Origin: a virus
DNA: 25,397 nt
IMG/VR virus record: IMGVR_UViG_3300006108_000053
Coordinates: 1 to 25,397 of that record
Direction: 5' to 3' (one strand)
In this document: positions 1 to 7,475 of the stretch, one piece after another
Position numbering within the stretch: position 1 is the first letter of the stretch
Layout: the number at the start of each line of letters is the position of its first letter
Translations under genes and position numbers: made by a program
Notes under the pieces: model-generated
What the model was told of the DNA's origin: nothing
Databases searched by the model: none
Seen by the model: the letters and a program-made list of their open reading frames with translations, nothing else

Positions 1-216
1 GGTCTGAAGATCGTACCGATCGAGGCGGATGAGGCGATGGCCGAAGCCTGGGCAGGTGCGTCTATTGACACAGCCAGCGCTGGCCTGCCGGACAACGAGG
101 TCAACATGCTGTATGCGCAGTCGGACTGGTCCGCCATGATCGCCGCAGCGCCCGCCGGCCAGCAAGCACTGAAGGACAACACACCCAACCCGCTTAGGAA
201 TGAAATGGGAGTATAA
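1..216 (+). CDS. 3' end of unrecognised phage protein (partial)
   Basis: The reading frame is open from the first base and ends with TAA at 214-216, giving the last 71 residues of a longer protein; its start lies outside the window. The visible part is acidic and Ala-rich with no motif I recognise, and ends in LRNEMGV. Its codons are GC-rich and it runs in the same direction as the HTH gene 2 bases downstream, so the two probably share a transcript. It lies opposite to the late operon and may belong to an early or middle gene block. Function unknown. Confidence 0.6.
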   Translation, partial: GLKIVPIEADEAMAEAWAGASIDTASAGLPDNEVNMLYAQSDWSAMIAAAPAGQQALKDNTPNPLRNEMGV

Positions 217-218
217 AA

Positions 219-659
219 ATGAGCGTTACCGGAGATGCACTGTTTATAAGGCTGTGGAATGAAGGAGTTGCGGCTGCAAAAATAGCGGAAGTGTTTGGTA
301 TTTCGCTCAAGCATGTGCGTAGATTGCGTGATAGGCTTAAATGCAAGCCTCGCAAAAGTTTTGAAAAATCGCCCTACAACATCGGGAAGAAAGACCGCAA
401 GAAAGTCACTCCTGAACAGCTTGCAGAAATGCGCAGGTCTATGACCTTGGATGCAATGGCCGCTGAGGTGAATATTTCACGCTCACGCATTCAGGACATT
501 CTCAAGGAATACAGATCTAGCGTTCCAAAAAAACCGCCTACGAACAAACCAAGCGACTGGCAGATAAAGCGGAATCATTTGGGGAAAGAGCCATTGGCAG
601 CCAATATCCCCTATACGCTGGCAATCCTAGAGCAGGCCAAATACATTAACCTGGATTGA
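219..659 (+). CDS. Small DNA-binding protein with two HTH segments
   Basis: The 146-residue protein has two helix-turn-helix-like stretches. Residues about 15-42 contain GVAAAKIAEVFGISLKHVRR, and residues about 64-98 contain MAAEVNISRSRIQDILKEY. Both have the alternating hydrophobic pattern and central Gly/Asn turn of HTH motifs that resemble resolvase or sigma-like domains. A basic linker (KCKPRKSF, KKDRKK) separates them, and the C-terminus is Pro/Lys-rich. The ATG at 219 follows GGGAG by 7 bases and lies just after the preceding stop. It is one of only two plus-strand genes and converges on the late operon with a 9-base gap. A transcriptional regulator is the natural inference, but the target is unknown; a nuclease-associated DNA-binding role is also possible. 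Confidence 0.75.
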   Translation: MSVTGDALFIRLWNEGVAAAKIAEVFGISLKHVRRLRDRLKCKPRKSFEKSPYNIGKKDRKKVTPEQLAEMRRSMTLDAMAAEVNISRSRIQDILKEYRSSVPKKPPTNKPSDWQIKRNHLGKEPLAANIPYTLAILEQAKYINLD

Positions 660-668
660 CCGTGCCTG

Positions 669-1037
669 CTAACCAGAAACCACGATCAGAGTTTTATCGT
701 CAGAAACAGAAATTGCCTCTCGAATAACCCGAGGCAAGATGATGCACCCGTGCGAAGCAGTGTGATCCATAGCCTGATTGTCGCCGTGAATAAGGAATCC
801 ATCACGCCCAAACGTGTCGGTACCTGCTTGCGGCGTCAATCTCATGGCAACCGGGCCACACTGCGGATGCAAAAATGCGTCGCCAATGTCGTAAGATCCA
901 ACCGGGATCGGGCCAGTGTCAGGCACTGATTGTTCCGCCGGATTGTCCAAACCGTCAGCAATGCCTGAATAACCCAACCCAACTACAGTGCCGTCATGCA
1001 GCATTTCACCCGTAGTCTGCCGGTATAGCCACGTCAT
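669..1037 (-). CDS. DUF2778 (L,D-transpeptidase-like) peptidoglycan enzyme, candidate endolysin
   Basis: 122 residues with the DUF2778/Tlde1 pattern: an N-terminal YRQTTGEMLHDG segment, GPIPVGSYDIG near residues 42-52, RLTP, FLIHGDN near 81-87 and SHGCIILPR at 95-103. His84 and Cys98 occupy the catalytic positions of this YkuD-related fold, which acts on peptidoglycan stem peptides. The family occurs in prophages and as type VI secretion effectors that damage the cell wall. The start ATG (1035-1037) overlaps the stop of the holin gene as ATGA, so the two are probably translationally coupled. No other muramidase, amidase or transglycosylase lysin is visible in the window, so I infer that this is the lysis enzyme. 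There is no signal peptide, consistent with release through the holin. It is the last gene of the minus-strand block. Confidence 0.8.
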   Translation of the reverse strand: MTWLYRQTTGEMLHDGTVVGLGYSGIADGLDNPAEQSVPDTGPIPVGSYDIGDAFLHPQCGPVAMRLTPQAGTDTFGRDGFLIHGDNQAMDHTASHGCIILPRVIREAISVSDDKTLIVVSG

Positions 1038-1423
1038 TTAGCCACGCCTTTAATTTTCTCGTAAGTGCGCAAACCGCCCATGCCGAGCATCCCAAACATT
1101 AGCTGCCAAAGAGTGTCGTCTAGCTTAGGCGGACTGGCTAACGGAATATGTTGCAGTGCAGCAATCCAGATTGCCATGGGGACGACAACATATTGATAGC
1201 CTAGTGCCAAAGCGCAAATCCATCCAATGGCAGGACGCCATCCAGCCACAAAGACACTGCTATTTTCAGCCTCTGCGGCGTCTACAGTGTTTTGAGTAGC
1301 ATCCCACTGCTGGAGAGAAGATCTAAGTGCATCCTCAGCGGCCTGCTTTTGGGCGGGATCCGGGATAAACTTGTTGATGATCTGTAGGCCAGCACCAATA
1401 GCGTCATCTATCCCGAATGCCAT
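1034..1423 (-). CDS. Holin, 3-TM family (GTA/phage holin)
   Basis: This 129-residue protein resembles the holin-of-3-TMs family (Holin_3TMs). An N-terminal amphipathic and charged stretch is followed by AGWRPAIGWICALALGYQYV, a second hydrophobic segment (VVVPMAIWIAALQ), and FGMLGMGGLRTYEKIKG at the C-terminus. The AGWRP...GMGGLRTYEK signature is what I rely on. The frame could be extended upstream to a GTG at 1438, but the ATG at 1421-1423 shares its A with the upstream stop (TAATG) and has GGTGG about 11 bases before it, so I choose that start. The protein would form inner-membrane lesions that release the neighbouring DUF2778 enzyme. Confidence 0.85.
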   Translation of the reverse strand: MAFGIDDAIGAGLQIINKFIPDPAQKQAAEDALRSSLQQWDATQNTVDAAEAENSSVFVAGWRPAIGWICALALGYQYVVVPMAIWIAALQHIPLASPPKLDDTLWQLMFGMLGMGGLRTYEKIKGVAK

Positions 1424-1674
1424 TATTTGCAATTCCACCGTTTAAGTGAAGCCTTAGCGCGTTCTGCCGGACCACTGGCTTTCTTCACAACACCCTTCAT
1501 GCGAGCGCAGAAAGAAGCCTTGCGGCCTGCATCTTGTTCCGTCTTAGGATGAGGCGCAGGGGCCTTCAGGTGACTGCCTGTAGCTTGGTTGTATTTCGCC
1601 CGACCTTTAGCCGTCAGCCCTGCACCCGACTTGGTAGGCAGTTTCTCTCCACGGGAAACAGAAAGGGATGGCAT
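1423..1674 (-). CDS. Small basic DUF6321-like phage protein
   Basis: 83 residues, rich in Lys, Arg, Ala and Ser. The core GLTAKGRAKYNQATGSHLKAP followed by RKASFCARMKG matches the pattern I associate with DUF6321, a small basic family common in phage genomes with no established function. The basic composition suggests nucleic-acid or virion DNA contact, but this is inference. The start ATG lies 4 bases after an AGGAGG that contains the stop codon of the upstream gene. The last base of its stop is the A of the holin ATG. Its position beside the lysis genes is conserved packing and not proof of a lysis role. Confidence 0.75.
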   Translation of the reverse strand: MPSLSVSRGEKLPTKSGAGLTAKGRAKYNQATGSHLKAPAPHPKTEQDAGRKASFCARMKGVVKKASGPAERAKASLKRWNCK

Positions 1675-1682
1675 GATACCTC

Positions 1683-1907
1683 CTAAGCCGGGTCGATATC
1701 AGGCGGACCAGAAGCCGGAGGAGCAGCAGGCGGGATTTCCTCGCTGAACTCGGCAACTTGTTCAACCGTAGCAGCCGCAGAATCAACTACTGCTTCTACG
1801 TCTGTCACGACAGCCTCAGCAACCGCTTCAACCTCAGCGACAGCATCCTTTACTTCCGTTTCCGCGAAGGAAAGCATTTCGCTCCAAACCTTAACTACTT
1901 CAACCAT
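1683..1907 (-). CDS. Acidic Val/Ala/Glu helical protein with Pro-rich tail
   Basis: 74 residues. Residues 10-55 are almost entirely Ala, Val, Glu and Asp in an amphipathic helical pattern (repeated VEAV/AEAV units), followed by a Pro-rich acidic C-terminus (PPAAPPASGPPDIDPA). There is no TM segment. A perfect AGGAGGT lies upstream of the ATG at 1905-1907, indicating strong translation. It sits between the appendage gene and the basic DUF6321 protein. I do not recognise a family; a small virion-associated or chaperone-like helical protein is possible. Confidence 0.65.
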   Translation of the reverse strand: MVEVVKVWSEMLSFAETEVKDAVAEVEAVAEAVVTDVEAVVDSAAATVEQVAEFSEEIPPAAPPASGPPDIDPA

Positions 1908-1919
1908 TTTGACCTCCTA

Positions 1920-4487
1920 TTAAGCCTGGGCTTCAGTCCAGCTTACGATCATCGACACGTTGGCCGACGAACCAGACTGGTTTTGAGCGGTGATGGTAAT
2001 CAAGTCAGGGCCGTCAGGGTAAACGCCATTAGCCGTGGTAGGAACCGTATTGGTCAAACCGCCGCCAAGGATTGTGTTACCTAGATCTCGGATGAGAGTG
2101 AGATCTTCTTCCGTCAATGTGGAGTTGGCAGTGCCGCCCGCGTTGTTGGTGTAGAAAGAGAAGATAGTTTCACCGCCCGTCAGCGTCGTAGCGCCCGTAT
2201 GCGCGCAATACTGCGACAGAGACGAGCCACCGACGTTGGTAAACGTGCCAGCCGAGTTTTGGCCGTTCAGCACCACGTTGATTTTGAACACGCCGGTAGA
2301 CAACACGCGAATGGACTGAAGTTTCAACTGCATACGGTTGATGACTTCACGCGCCCCAAGAACGCCGATCAAACCAGTGTCAACTGAAGGCCCCACGCGA
2401 AGGCTGAAGATCGAGTTGGTAGCGCCAGAGGCAACCGCAACCGCCGTCGCACCAGTGCTTTGATTGAAACTGAACAACAAATCATTATTGAAGCCACCGT
2501 CCATGACGATAGACGTGCCCCAATGCGACATGCTGCCACCAGCCGGGAAAATAGACGCATTAGTAGTTTGGTTGGCAAGCTCTACGGCGACAGGAGCCGT
2601 AGCCGAATATGTATATGCCGTAGCAGCACTGCCGCCCGTAGCGCCGCGCGTGCAGCCCGTAAACGTGGTGCCGGTCAACCCGGTATAAGTCACATACTCC
2701 ACGACGCCCGCATTGCCAGACCCAACCAAACGGAAAGCCCCGCTATTCGGAAAACCGGCAGTGCTTGCCACGTTGATCGTGGTGTCGCCGGTGCCAACGC
2801 TAGACGTAATCGTGGTGATCGGTTGAATGCAATATGACTCGTAGTGCGCCGGCAAGTTGCCAGATCGCATCCACGCTTCAGTGTAGGTGTTGTTGTTCTG
2901 AACTTTGTGGCAGTAAATCATCTGCCCCAGATTGGTGCGCAAACCAAAGCGGATAAACCCCGCACCATACCAAGAGTAGTCAATATACCACATTTGCATC
3001 TTGGTCAGGTCAATGGTGTAGCCCGAGGGGCCAGTGCCATCACACTTGTCCAGGTTCCAAGACGATTGCGGAAAGCGCGTTTCAATGGTCAACGACGAAA
3101 CCACGTTCGATGAAGTGGCAGCACGATATTCCGGCACAATCTGAATCTGAGTGTTGCTGGAAATCGAATGTACACGGTAGCTTTGACCGCGAATGACAAT
3201 ATAGCTGCCAGGAACTAACTGCTGCGAGAACAGAGTATTCGTGCCGGTGACAACATTGGAACCGCTAGTAACCGCGATTGTGCCTGCAATCTGTTGAGTG
3301 CTTTGCCGACGAACCGCGTTTAGGGTTTGGCCGTCAAACTCAAAAAAGATCCCGTTCTGCTGGTCCATAATGCCAATGCGGTGCGCAGTGCCATACCAGC
3401 TATAAGAACTGACATAGATCGGGAACCCCGTAGCAGGAGAAACCGCCGGAGCGTTGTTGCAAGTATAGGTCAAGGAAGTCGGAGTAACCGTCACAACCTG
3501 CCAAATGCCGTTGTATTGCGACTGAACGCATCCGCTAACCTGGATATAAGATCCCGGCGTCATATTGTGGACGAACTTGGTGTTCACCGTGATCGTCGTG
3601 CCTGAAGCGGTCAGGCTATCAACGAACATGGCGTTCTTCATAATAGACCCAGTAGACATCTGAATCGCCTTGCCGGACTGATACCGGAAATAACGACGTG
3701 TCTGACGGATGATCTGAGCGCCAGGAGAGCCAACACCGGCAGAGAACTGAATGCCACCGTCGTAAGCGCGGTGAATCGAGAACCCGTTTGGAGTGCAATA
3801 CAGAGTGCTTGTCGAACCGGCAGACGCCGTAATCGTGCCAGTGGGAGCGTTTGCAACGGTGAACGTGAACGTGTTGTTCGTCGGAACCGTGGCAACCTGA
3901 AACATGCCATTCGGCGGGTTCGTCGTGGACGTAGTGCCGACAACATAGATCAGGTTGCCTACAGACAAGCCGTGGCCGTAGTTGGTCGCAGCAGTAACAG
4001 TTGTGCCTGCGTTCGTGAACGCAAAACCCGCACTCGAAGACACCGGAATAGCAGCACCAGTGTAGAACGTGCCCGTATAGATGTAGGTTTTGGTGCTGTC
4101 GTAAATGCTGCCAGAAGTTGCATCTACCGTCCCAGGAAGCTGGGTGTAGGTGAAGCTGCTTACGCTGGTCGTGGTTACAATGAACCAACCATTCGCCAGC
4201 ACGTCAGTCGTGCCTTGCACATAGAGCGGAGTTCCAACCGCCGGGTTGGCAGTCGAAGTCACGGTAACAGTGCCGCTAGAGATCGACACGCCAGTGATCG
4301 TCAGCGGGCTGGTCGGGTTGTAAAACGCAGTGGGACGATTATTCGTCATATTGACGAAATCCCACTTAGTCGGCTGCAAACCATACTCGAAGTCCGTGTC
4401 GATCAACGACTGCGGCGTAGACGTGCGAATCTTGGCAACGGCGTCTAGCTGTTCTTCTTTAGGGATGATCTGGAGAACGTCGGGCAT
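1920..4487 (-). CDS. Large virion appendage/tail-associated structural protein with repeated beta modules
   Basis: 855 residues. The start (QSLIDTDFEYGLQPTKWD at 26-43) and the core resemble a structural protein family of environmental tailed phages. Core landmarks are QTRRYFRYQSGKAIQMSTG at 262-280, GIMDQQNGIFFEFDG at 372-386, and WYIDYSWYGAGFIRFGLR through NLPAHYE at 500-550. Three copies of a beta-rich unit (about 64-118, 157-212, 290-345) share the pattern T-V-T...G..I.V.GTT...NG.F.V.TV....FTYT. Two other Thr/Val-rich modules occupy about 400-470 and 555-635. The third unit interrupts the conserved core. The ATG follows GAGGTAG by 6 bases. Such composition fits a surface-exposed host-contact or baseplate-ring protein, but the exact role is unknown. 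Confidence 0.75.
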   Translation of the reverse strand: MPDVLQIIPKEEQLDAVAKIRTSTPQSLIDTDFEYGLQPTKWDFVNMTNNRPTAFYNPTSPLTITGVSISSGTVTVTSTANPAVGTPLYVQGTTDVLANGWFIVTTTSVSSFTYTQLPGTVDATSGSIYDSTKTYIYTGTFYTGAAIPVSSSAGFAFTNAGTTVTAATNYGHGLSVGNLIYVVGTTSTTNPPNGMFQVATVPTNNTFTFTVANAPTGTITASAGSTSTLYCTPNGFSIHRAYDGGIQFSAGVGSPGAQIIRQTRRYFRYQSGKAIQMSTGSIMKNAMFVDSLTASGTTITVNTKFVHNMTPGSYIQVSGCVQSQYNGIWQVVTVTPTSLTYTCNNAPAVSPATGFPIYVSSYSWYGTAHRIGIMDQQNGIFFEFDGQTLNAVRRQSTQQIAGTIAVTSGSNVVTGTNTLFSQQLVPGSYIVIRGQSYRVHSISSNTQIQIVPEYRAATSSNVVSSLTIETRFPQSSWNLDKCDGTGPSGYTIDLTKMQMWYIDYSWYGAGFIRFGLRTNLGQMIYCHKVQNNNTYTEAWMRSGNLPAHYESYCIQPITTITSSVGTGDTTINVASTAGFPNSGAFRLVGSGNAGVVEYVTYTGLTGTTFTGCTRGATGGSAATAYTYSATAPVAVELANQTTNASIFPAGGSMSHWGTSIVMDGGFNNDLLFSFNQSTGATAVAVASGATNSIFSLRVGPSVDTGLIGVLGAREVINRMQLKLQSIRVLSTGVFKINVVLNGQNSAGTFTNVGGSSLSQYCAHTGATTLTGGETIFSFYTNNAGGTANSTLTEEDLTLIRDLGNTILGGGLTNTVPTTANGVYPDGPDLITITAQNQSGSSANVSMIVSWTEAQA

Positions 4488-4498
4488 GATTTGCTACC

Positions 4499-4717
4499 TC
4501 AGTAAACGGTTTTGCCGGGCTTGGTCGTGCGGCTGTTTTTAGTATCGTCAGCGCCTTTTCGCCAACTAAACATGGCGCGATAACCACCCGGAGGCATACC
4601 ATCGCCCTGACAGAACTGGCTGCCCATACCATACTTGTCTTGCGGGATCTGCGCCCGCGAAGCCGTAGCAACGCGGAATACGTTACCCCTCAGGCGGTTG
4701 TTGCTGCTGTCTTTCAC
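4499..4717 (-). CDS. Small unrecognised protein (72 aa, GTG start)
   Basis: 72 residues beginning KDSSNNRLRGNVFRVATASR and containing PQDKYGMGSQFCQGDGMPPGGYRAMFSWRKG; the C-terminus is basic. The frame is open further upstream to 4762, but the GTG at 4715-4717 has AAGGAA 8 bases before it and conservation-like composition begins there, so I prefer it. The first 35 bases overlap the end of the two-TM protein gene in another reading frame. It directly precedes the appendage gene, 11 bases away. I recognise no domain; a small structural or assembly protein is possible. Confidence 0.6.
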   Translation of the reverse strand: MKDSSNNRLRGNVFRVATASRAQIPQDKYGMGSQFCQGDGMPPGGYRAMFSWRKGADDTKNSRTTKPGKTVY

Positions 4718-4913
4718 TTTTCTTTTCCTTGAACAAAGATGGAACGAATACAACGGTGCCAAAGAACGCCGCCATGATAATCCGTTCTTGCGTCGGGTCG
4801 TGCATCACCCAGCAAGCCAAAGCGAACGTCATGCAGAGAGACAGGATAGTAAGAACCCGGTCGCTGATGACTTGAAAGGCGATGCGAACAATCTGCAAAA
4901 TAACGGCGTCCAT
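4683..4913 (-). CDS. Small two-TM membrane protein (holin-like candidate)
   Basis: 76 residues with two hydrophobic segments, about 22-38 (ILSLCMTFALACWVM) and 46-60 (MAAFFGTVVFVPSLF), separated by a short charged turn (HDPTQER) and followed by a charged, Gln-rich tail (KEKKSERQQQQPPEG). Two TM segments with a polar C-terminus is the layout of class II holins, but no family signature is visible. The ATG is preceded by AGGGGAC at 4918-4925. A 3-TM holin already lies beside the lysis enzyme, so this could be an antiholin, a second holin, or an unrelated membrane protein. Confidence 0.65.
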   Translation of the reverse strand: MDAVILQIVRIAFQVISDRVLTILSLCMTFALACWVMHDPTQERIIMAAFFGTVVFVPSLFKEKKSERQQQQPPEG

Positions 4914-4953
4914 AGGTGTCCCCTAAGTTAACTGTGGAAACACCATACATCGT

Positions 4954-5157
4954 TTATTCTTCCTCGTCACCGCCAAAGAAACCAGAACCAAAGTCGTCGT
5001 CACTCACCTTTTGTTTGATCTTTTCCAGATTCAAAGCACGGTCAAGCACACGCATCTTGTCGATCAAAGTGGCTTCGCCGTTGCTCATCACTTCCTTGAG
5101 CAACTTGCTAATGGCCGCTTCAAGATCCGGGTTTATCCCTTTGGTCTTTTTGACCAT
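4954..5157 (-). CDS. Small helical protein with acidic tail
   Basis: 67 residues from ATG 5155-5157, 2 bases after the ejection-protein stop. An upstream TTG in the same frame is less likely. The body is helical and charged (NPDLEAAISKLLKEVMSNGE, IDKMRVLDRALNLEKIKQK), and the end is DDDFGSGFFGGDEEE, an acidic and Gly/Phe-rich tail. Similar small proteins recur next to structural genes in short-tailed phages, but I know of no assigned function. The compact helices and acidic tail would suit a small assembly chaperone or a terminase-accessory protein; this is speculation. Confidence 0.7.
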   Translation of the reverse strand: MVKKTKGINPDLEAAISKLLKEVMSNGEATLIDKMRVLDRALNLEKIKQKVSDDDFGSGFFGGDEEE

Positions 5158-5159
5158 AA

Positions 5160-7475
5160 TCAATCATCTTCCCTTTGTGGCACCAAACGTCCGCCCACGC
5201 CTGCAACAGCCGCAGGCAGCGTGTTTTGCGGAGGGCCTATATCTGGCCGCATACGACGTTGAATTGTCCTGGCGCCACGGCCTAAGGGCGTTGAGAGCGG
5301 ACTAGTGAGGAACCGCGCCAACCGTTCGCCGCGATCTAGCACAGAGCGGAGCACGTCGGTTTCCCCTTGCGAACCCTGAGTTATCGACCTCATGCCCAAG
5401 GCAGAGCCATAACGCGCTTGAGGTGCCAATGGATGCCGGTTTAGGGCGGGTTCAGCCTTCATGGTGTTCGCCAAAGCCTCGGGGCTTACGTGCCCGGCCT
5501 TGTTGATGTTTCCTGCATTGGACTCAACCATATCCTTCAGCGTCATATAAGCCCGATACTGTTGGTTGGTTTTCTTCAAAACCGCAGCAATATGGGGGTT
5601 GGTCCTTTCAATGGCGGCGTCAATTTCATCGACGATCTGCCGCGCTTGGAACCGAATGTTCCCGTCCGTATGGTTGGCCGCTTGATATGCCATCTCACTG
5701 CGTAGGCGGCGCAAATCTTCGCCTTCGATTTTTGCAATTACCGGAGTGCGTGGCGCGGCAGCAGTTGTTCCCGGAGCAGTTGTCTCAATCGGGATTGCTC
5801 CAGGATCTTGATAGATCTTATTCACAACACTTTCGTTAATCAACTTGCCTTCCCAATTTGCCTCCAGAAATTCCTTCACTTCAGAAGTGAGTGGAGTATG
5901 ACCAACGACACGGGCGTAAATGGCTTTCCAGGCATCGCTAACGCTTTTGAAGAACTTTTCAATCGCAGTTACAGGTTTTTGAGTCGTGGTCAACCAACGA
6001 GACGTTTGCTCGGCAAACCATTCATTAAATCCGTGATAATACCGGACGTCTTTTGCCGTGCTAGGGATCATCTGTTGATGTTTAGGCGTGTATTTGTCGG
6101 AAGTCACTGGTCTGAGTTGTTCAACATTCTTGCCCATATCTGCTTTTTTGGCGGCAGCCCATGCATCTCGAATAGCCTTTTTTGTTTCGGGCGTTGCATA
6201 CTCAAAAAGTTGAAATTCGGCCTGATGGCCAAACTCATGCAAAGCAGTGGCTAGAGCGTCTTGAGGATTTGAAATCAAAGCTTCGTTGATGAAAATGTGT
6301 CCAGTCGGGCTTGCCCACCCATAAGCATCTCCGCCAGATCCAACGTAAATGCCAGGATTGACCCTCATCCCCAATTTTTCAGACAATTCGTCCAGTGCTT
6401 TCTTTACGTCGGCTCCCCACAGTGGAGCATCTGGAGACGTAATAGGACGCACATTTTTATAGTTGCTAGCATTCATCTCATTCAAAAGGGCTTGAGTCAA
6501 AGGAGCGGCTTCAATCCGCTCGCCTGGGGCAAACGTCTTTTCAACAAAATTACCGGCGCCTTTTTTGGCGTTGATAATCTGTTGACGCATTGCGTTGAAG
6601 GCTTCAATTTCCGCAGCTTTAATTTCGGCTGCTTTGTATTTATTGACTAGATTGCGGGCAACGCCCATCACTTCAGGAGAACCAGCCGGATAAATTCTCG
6701 CCTCTTGTTTCGCGATCTCTTCGAGAAGATCAGCCATATCTTTGTCGATGTCGAATATGCCGCTGTAGATCTTCCGGTATTTCTTGTCAAAATCCTTGGC
6801 GCGGCCTTCCAAAAACTCACGGCTTACGCTATCCGCCTCTTCGCCTGTTTGCGCAGTGACTTCCCGGTTGATCTTGATCTGCTCGGCGGGAGAAAGCGCC
6901 TCGCTTTTGGGCGCGTTTTGACGTACTTGCCTCGCACTCACGGTGTAACCGGCATCTTCGGCAGCCTGGGCAACTTTTGCGGCTTCAGCGGACGGGCGTC
7001 CGATCAAAGCCGACTCGCCCAATGCGCGCAGACCTTTTCCAACCACTTTCGGACCTAGATTGGGAGACAAAAACGGTCCGATAAACGCACCGATTTTCTC
7101 GGCAGCCGTTTCTGGTTCTCCAAAGGCAAAATCTCGAATGTTTTCGGTTGTCGGAAGCTGAAGAACGCCAGTGCTAGGCAAACCAACGGCGCCTTGCGCC
7201 CAACCAGCCAAATTTTGAACATCTCCAAAGATGCCAGGAATGCTCGCCAAAGCACTCTTGCCGCCACTGACCGCAACGTCTTTCAAATTTGCCATCTGCT
7301 CGGCGTAAGGCATAGACGATACCGGGGTCGTGTCTTCGTAATAGCCGGTGAAATTCCCCATCGGGTCATAGCTGGGAATTTGCCTCGCAGGAGCGGTCGA
7401 AACTGGTTTTTCTTGACCGGCGGCGGGCACAAATCTCCCGCCACCTGTGCTGGGAGGGTCAGGAATAAAGCCCAT
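5160..7475 (-). CDS. Ejection/internal virion-type protein with zincin metallopeptidase module
   Basis: 771 residues. The N-terminal third is Gly/Pro-rich then helical (EDAGYTVSARQVRQ at 173-186; long helices to about 305). The C-terminal part (578-745) continues the helical scaffold with LRRLRSEM, QARQIVDEIDAAIER and KKTNQQYRAYMTLKDMVES, a pattern seen in internal or DNA-ejection proteins of phages. Between them, about 320-560 carries a metallopeptidase-like module: HEFGH at 413-417 (6225-6239) gives the two His ligands and catalytic Glu414, and NEWFAE at 484-489 offers Glu485 or Glu489 as third ligand. The ATG shares one base with the previous stop (TAATG). The protein likely enters the virion and may cut host or phage proteins, or help cross the envelope; this role is inferred. 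Confidence 0.75.
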   Translation of the reverse strand: MGFIPDPPSTGGGRFVPAAGQEKPVSTAPARQIPSYDPMGNFTGYYEDTTPVSSMPYAEQMANLKDVAVSGGKSALASIPGIFGDVQNLAGWAQGAVGLPSTGVLQLPTTENIRDFAFGEPETAAEKIGAFIGPFLSPNLGPKVVGKGLRALGESALIGRPSAEAAKVAQAAEDAGYTVSARQVRQNAPKSEALSPAEQIKINREVTAQTGEEADSVSREFLEGRAKDFDKKYRKIYSGIFDIDKDMADLLEEIAKQEARIYPAGSPEVMGVARNLVNKYKAAEIKAAEIEAFNAMRQQIINAKKGAGNFVEKTFAPGERIEAAPLTQALLNEMNASNYKNVRPITSPDAPLWGADVKKALDELSEKLGMRVNPGIYVGSGGDAYGWASPTGHIFINEALISNPQDALATALHEFGHQAEFQLFEYATPETKKAIRDAWAAAKKADMGKNVEQLRPVTSDKYTPKHQQMIPSTAKDVRYYHGFNEWFAEQTSRWLTTTQKPVTAIEKFFKSVSDAWKAIYARVVGHTPLTSEVKEFLEANWEGKLINESVVNKIYQDPGAIPIETTAPGTTAAAPRTPVIAKIEGEDLRRLRSEMAYQAANHTDGNIRFQARQIVDEIDAAIERTNPHIAAVLKKTNQQYRAYMTLKDMVESNAGNINKAGHVSPEALANTMKAEPALNRHPLAPQARYGSALGMRSITQGSQGETDVLRSVLDRGERLARFLTSPLSTPLGRGARTIQRRMRPDIGPPQNTLPAAVAGVGGRLVPQREDD

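Noticed and set aside
1424-1438. GTG-extended start of the holin
   Set aside because: The ATG at 1423 is coupled to the upstream stop and fits the family length; the GTG lies inside the putative ribosome site.
3619-4188. His/Cys/Trp-rich alternative minus-strand frame within the appendage gene
   Set aside because: The composition is what a shifted reading of Thr/Val/Gly-rich repeats gives; no ribosome site.
3771-4448. Arg-rich plus-strand frame of 225 codons opposite the appendage gene
   Set aside because: No domain, no neighbours on that strand, explained by antisense of repeat-rich coding sequence.
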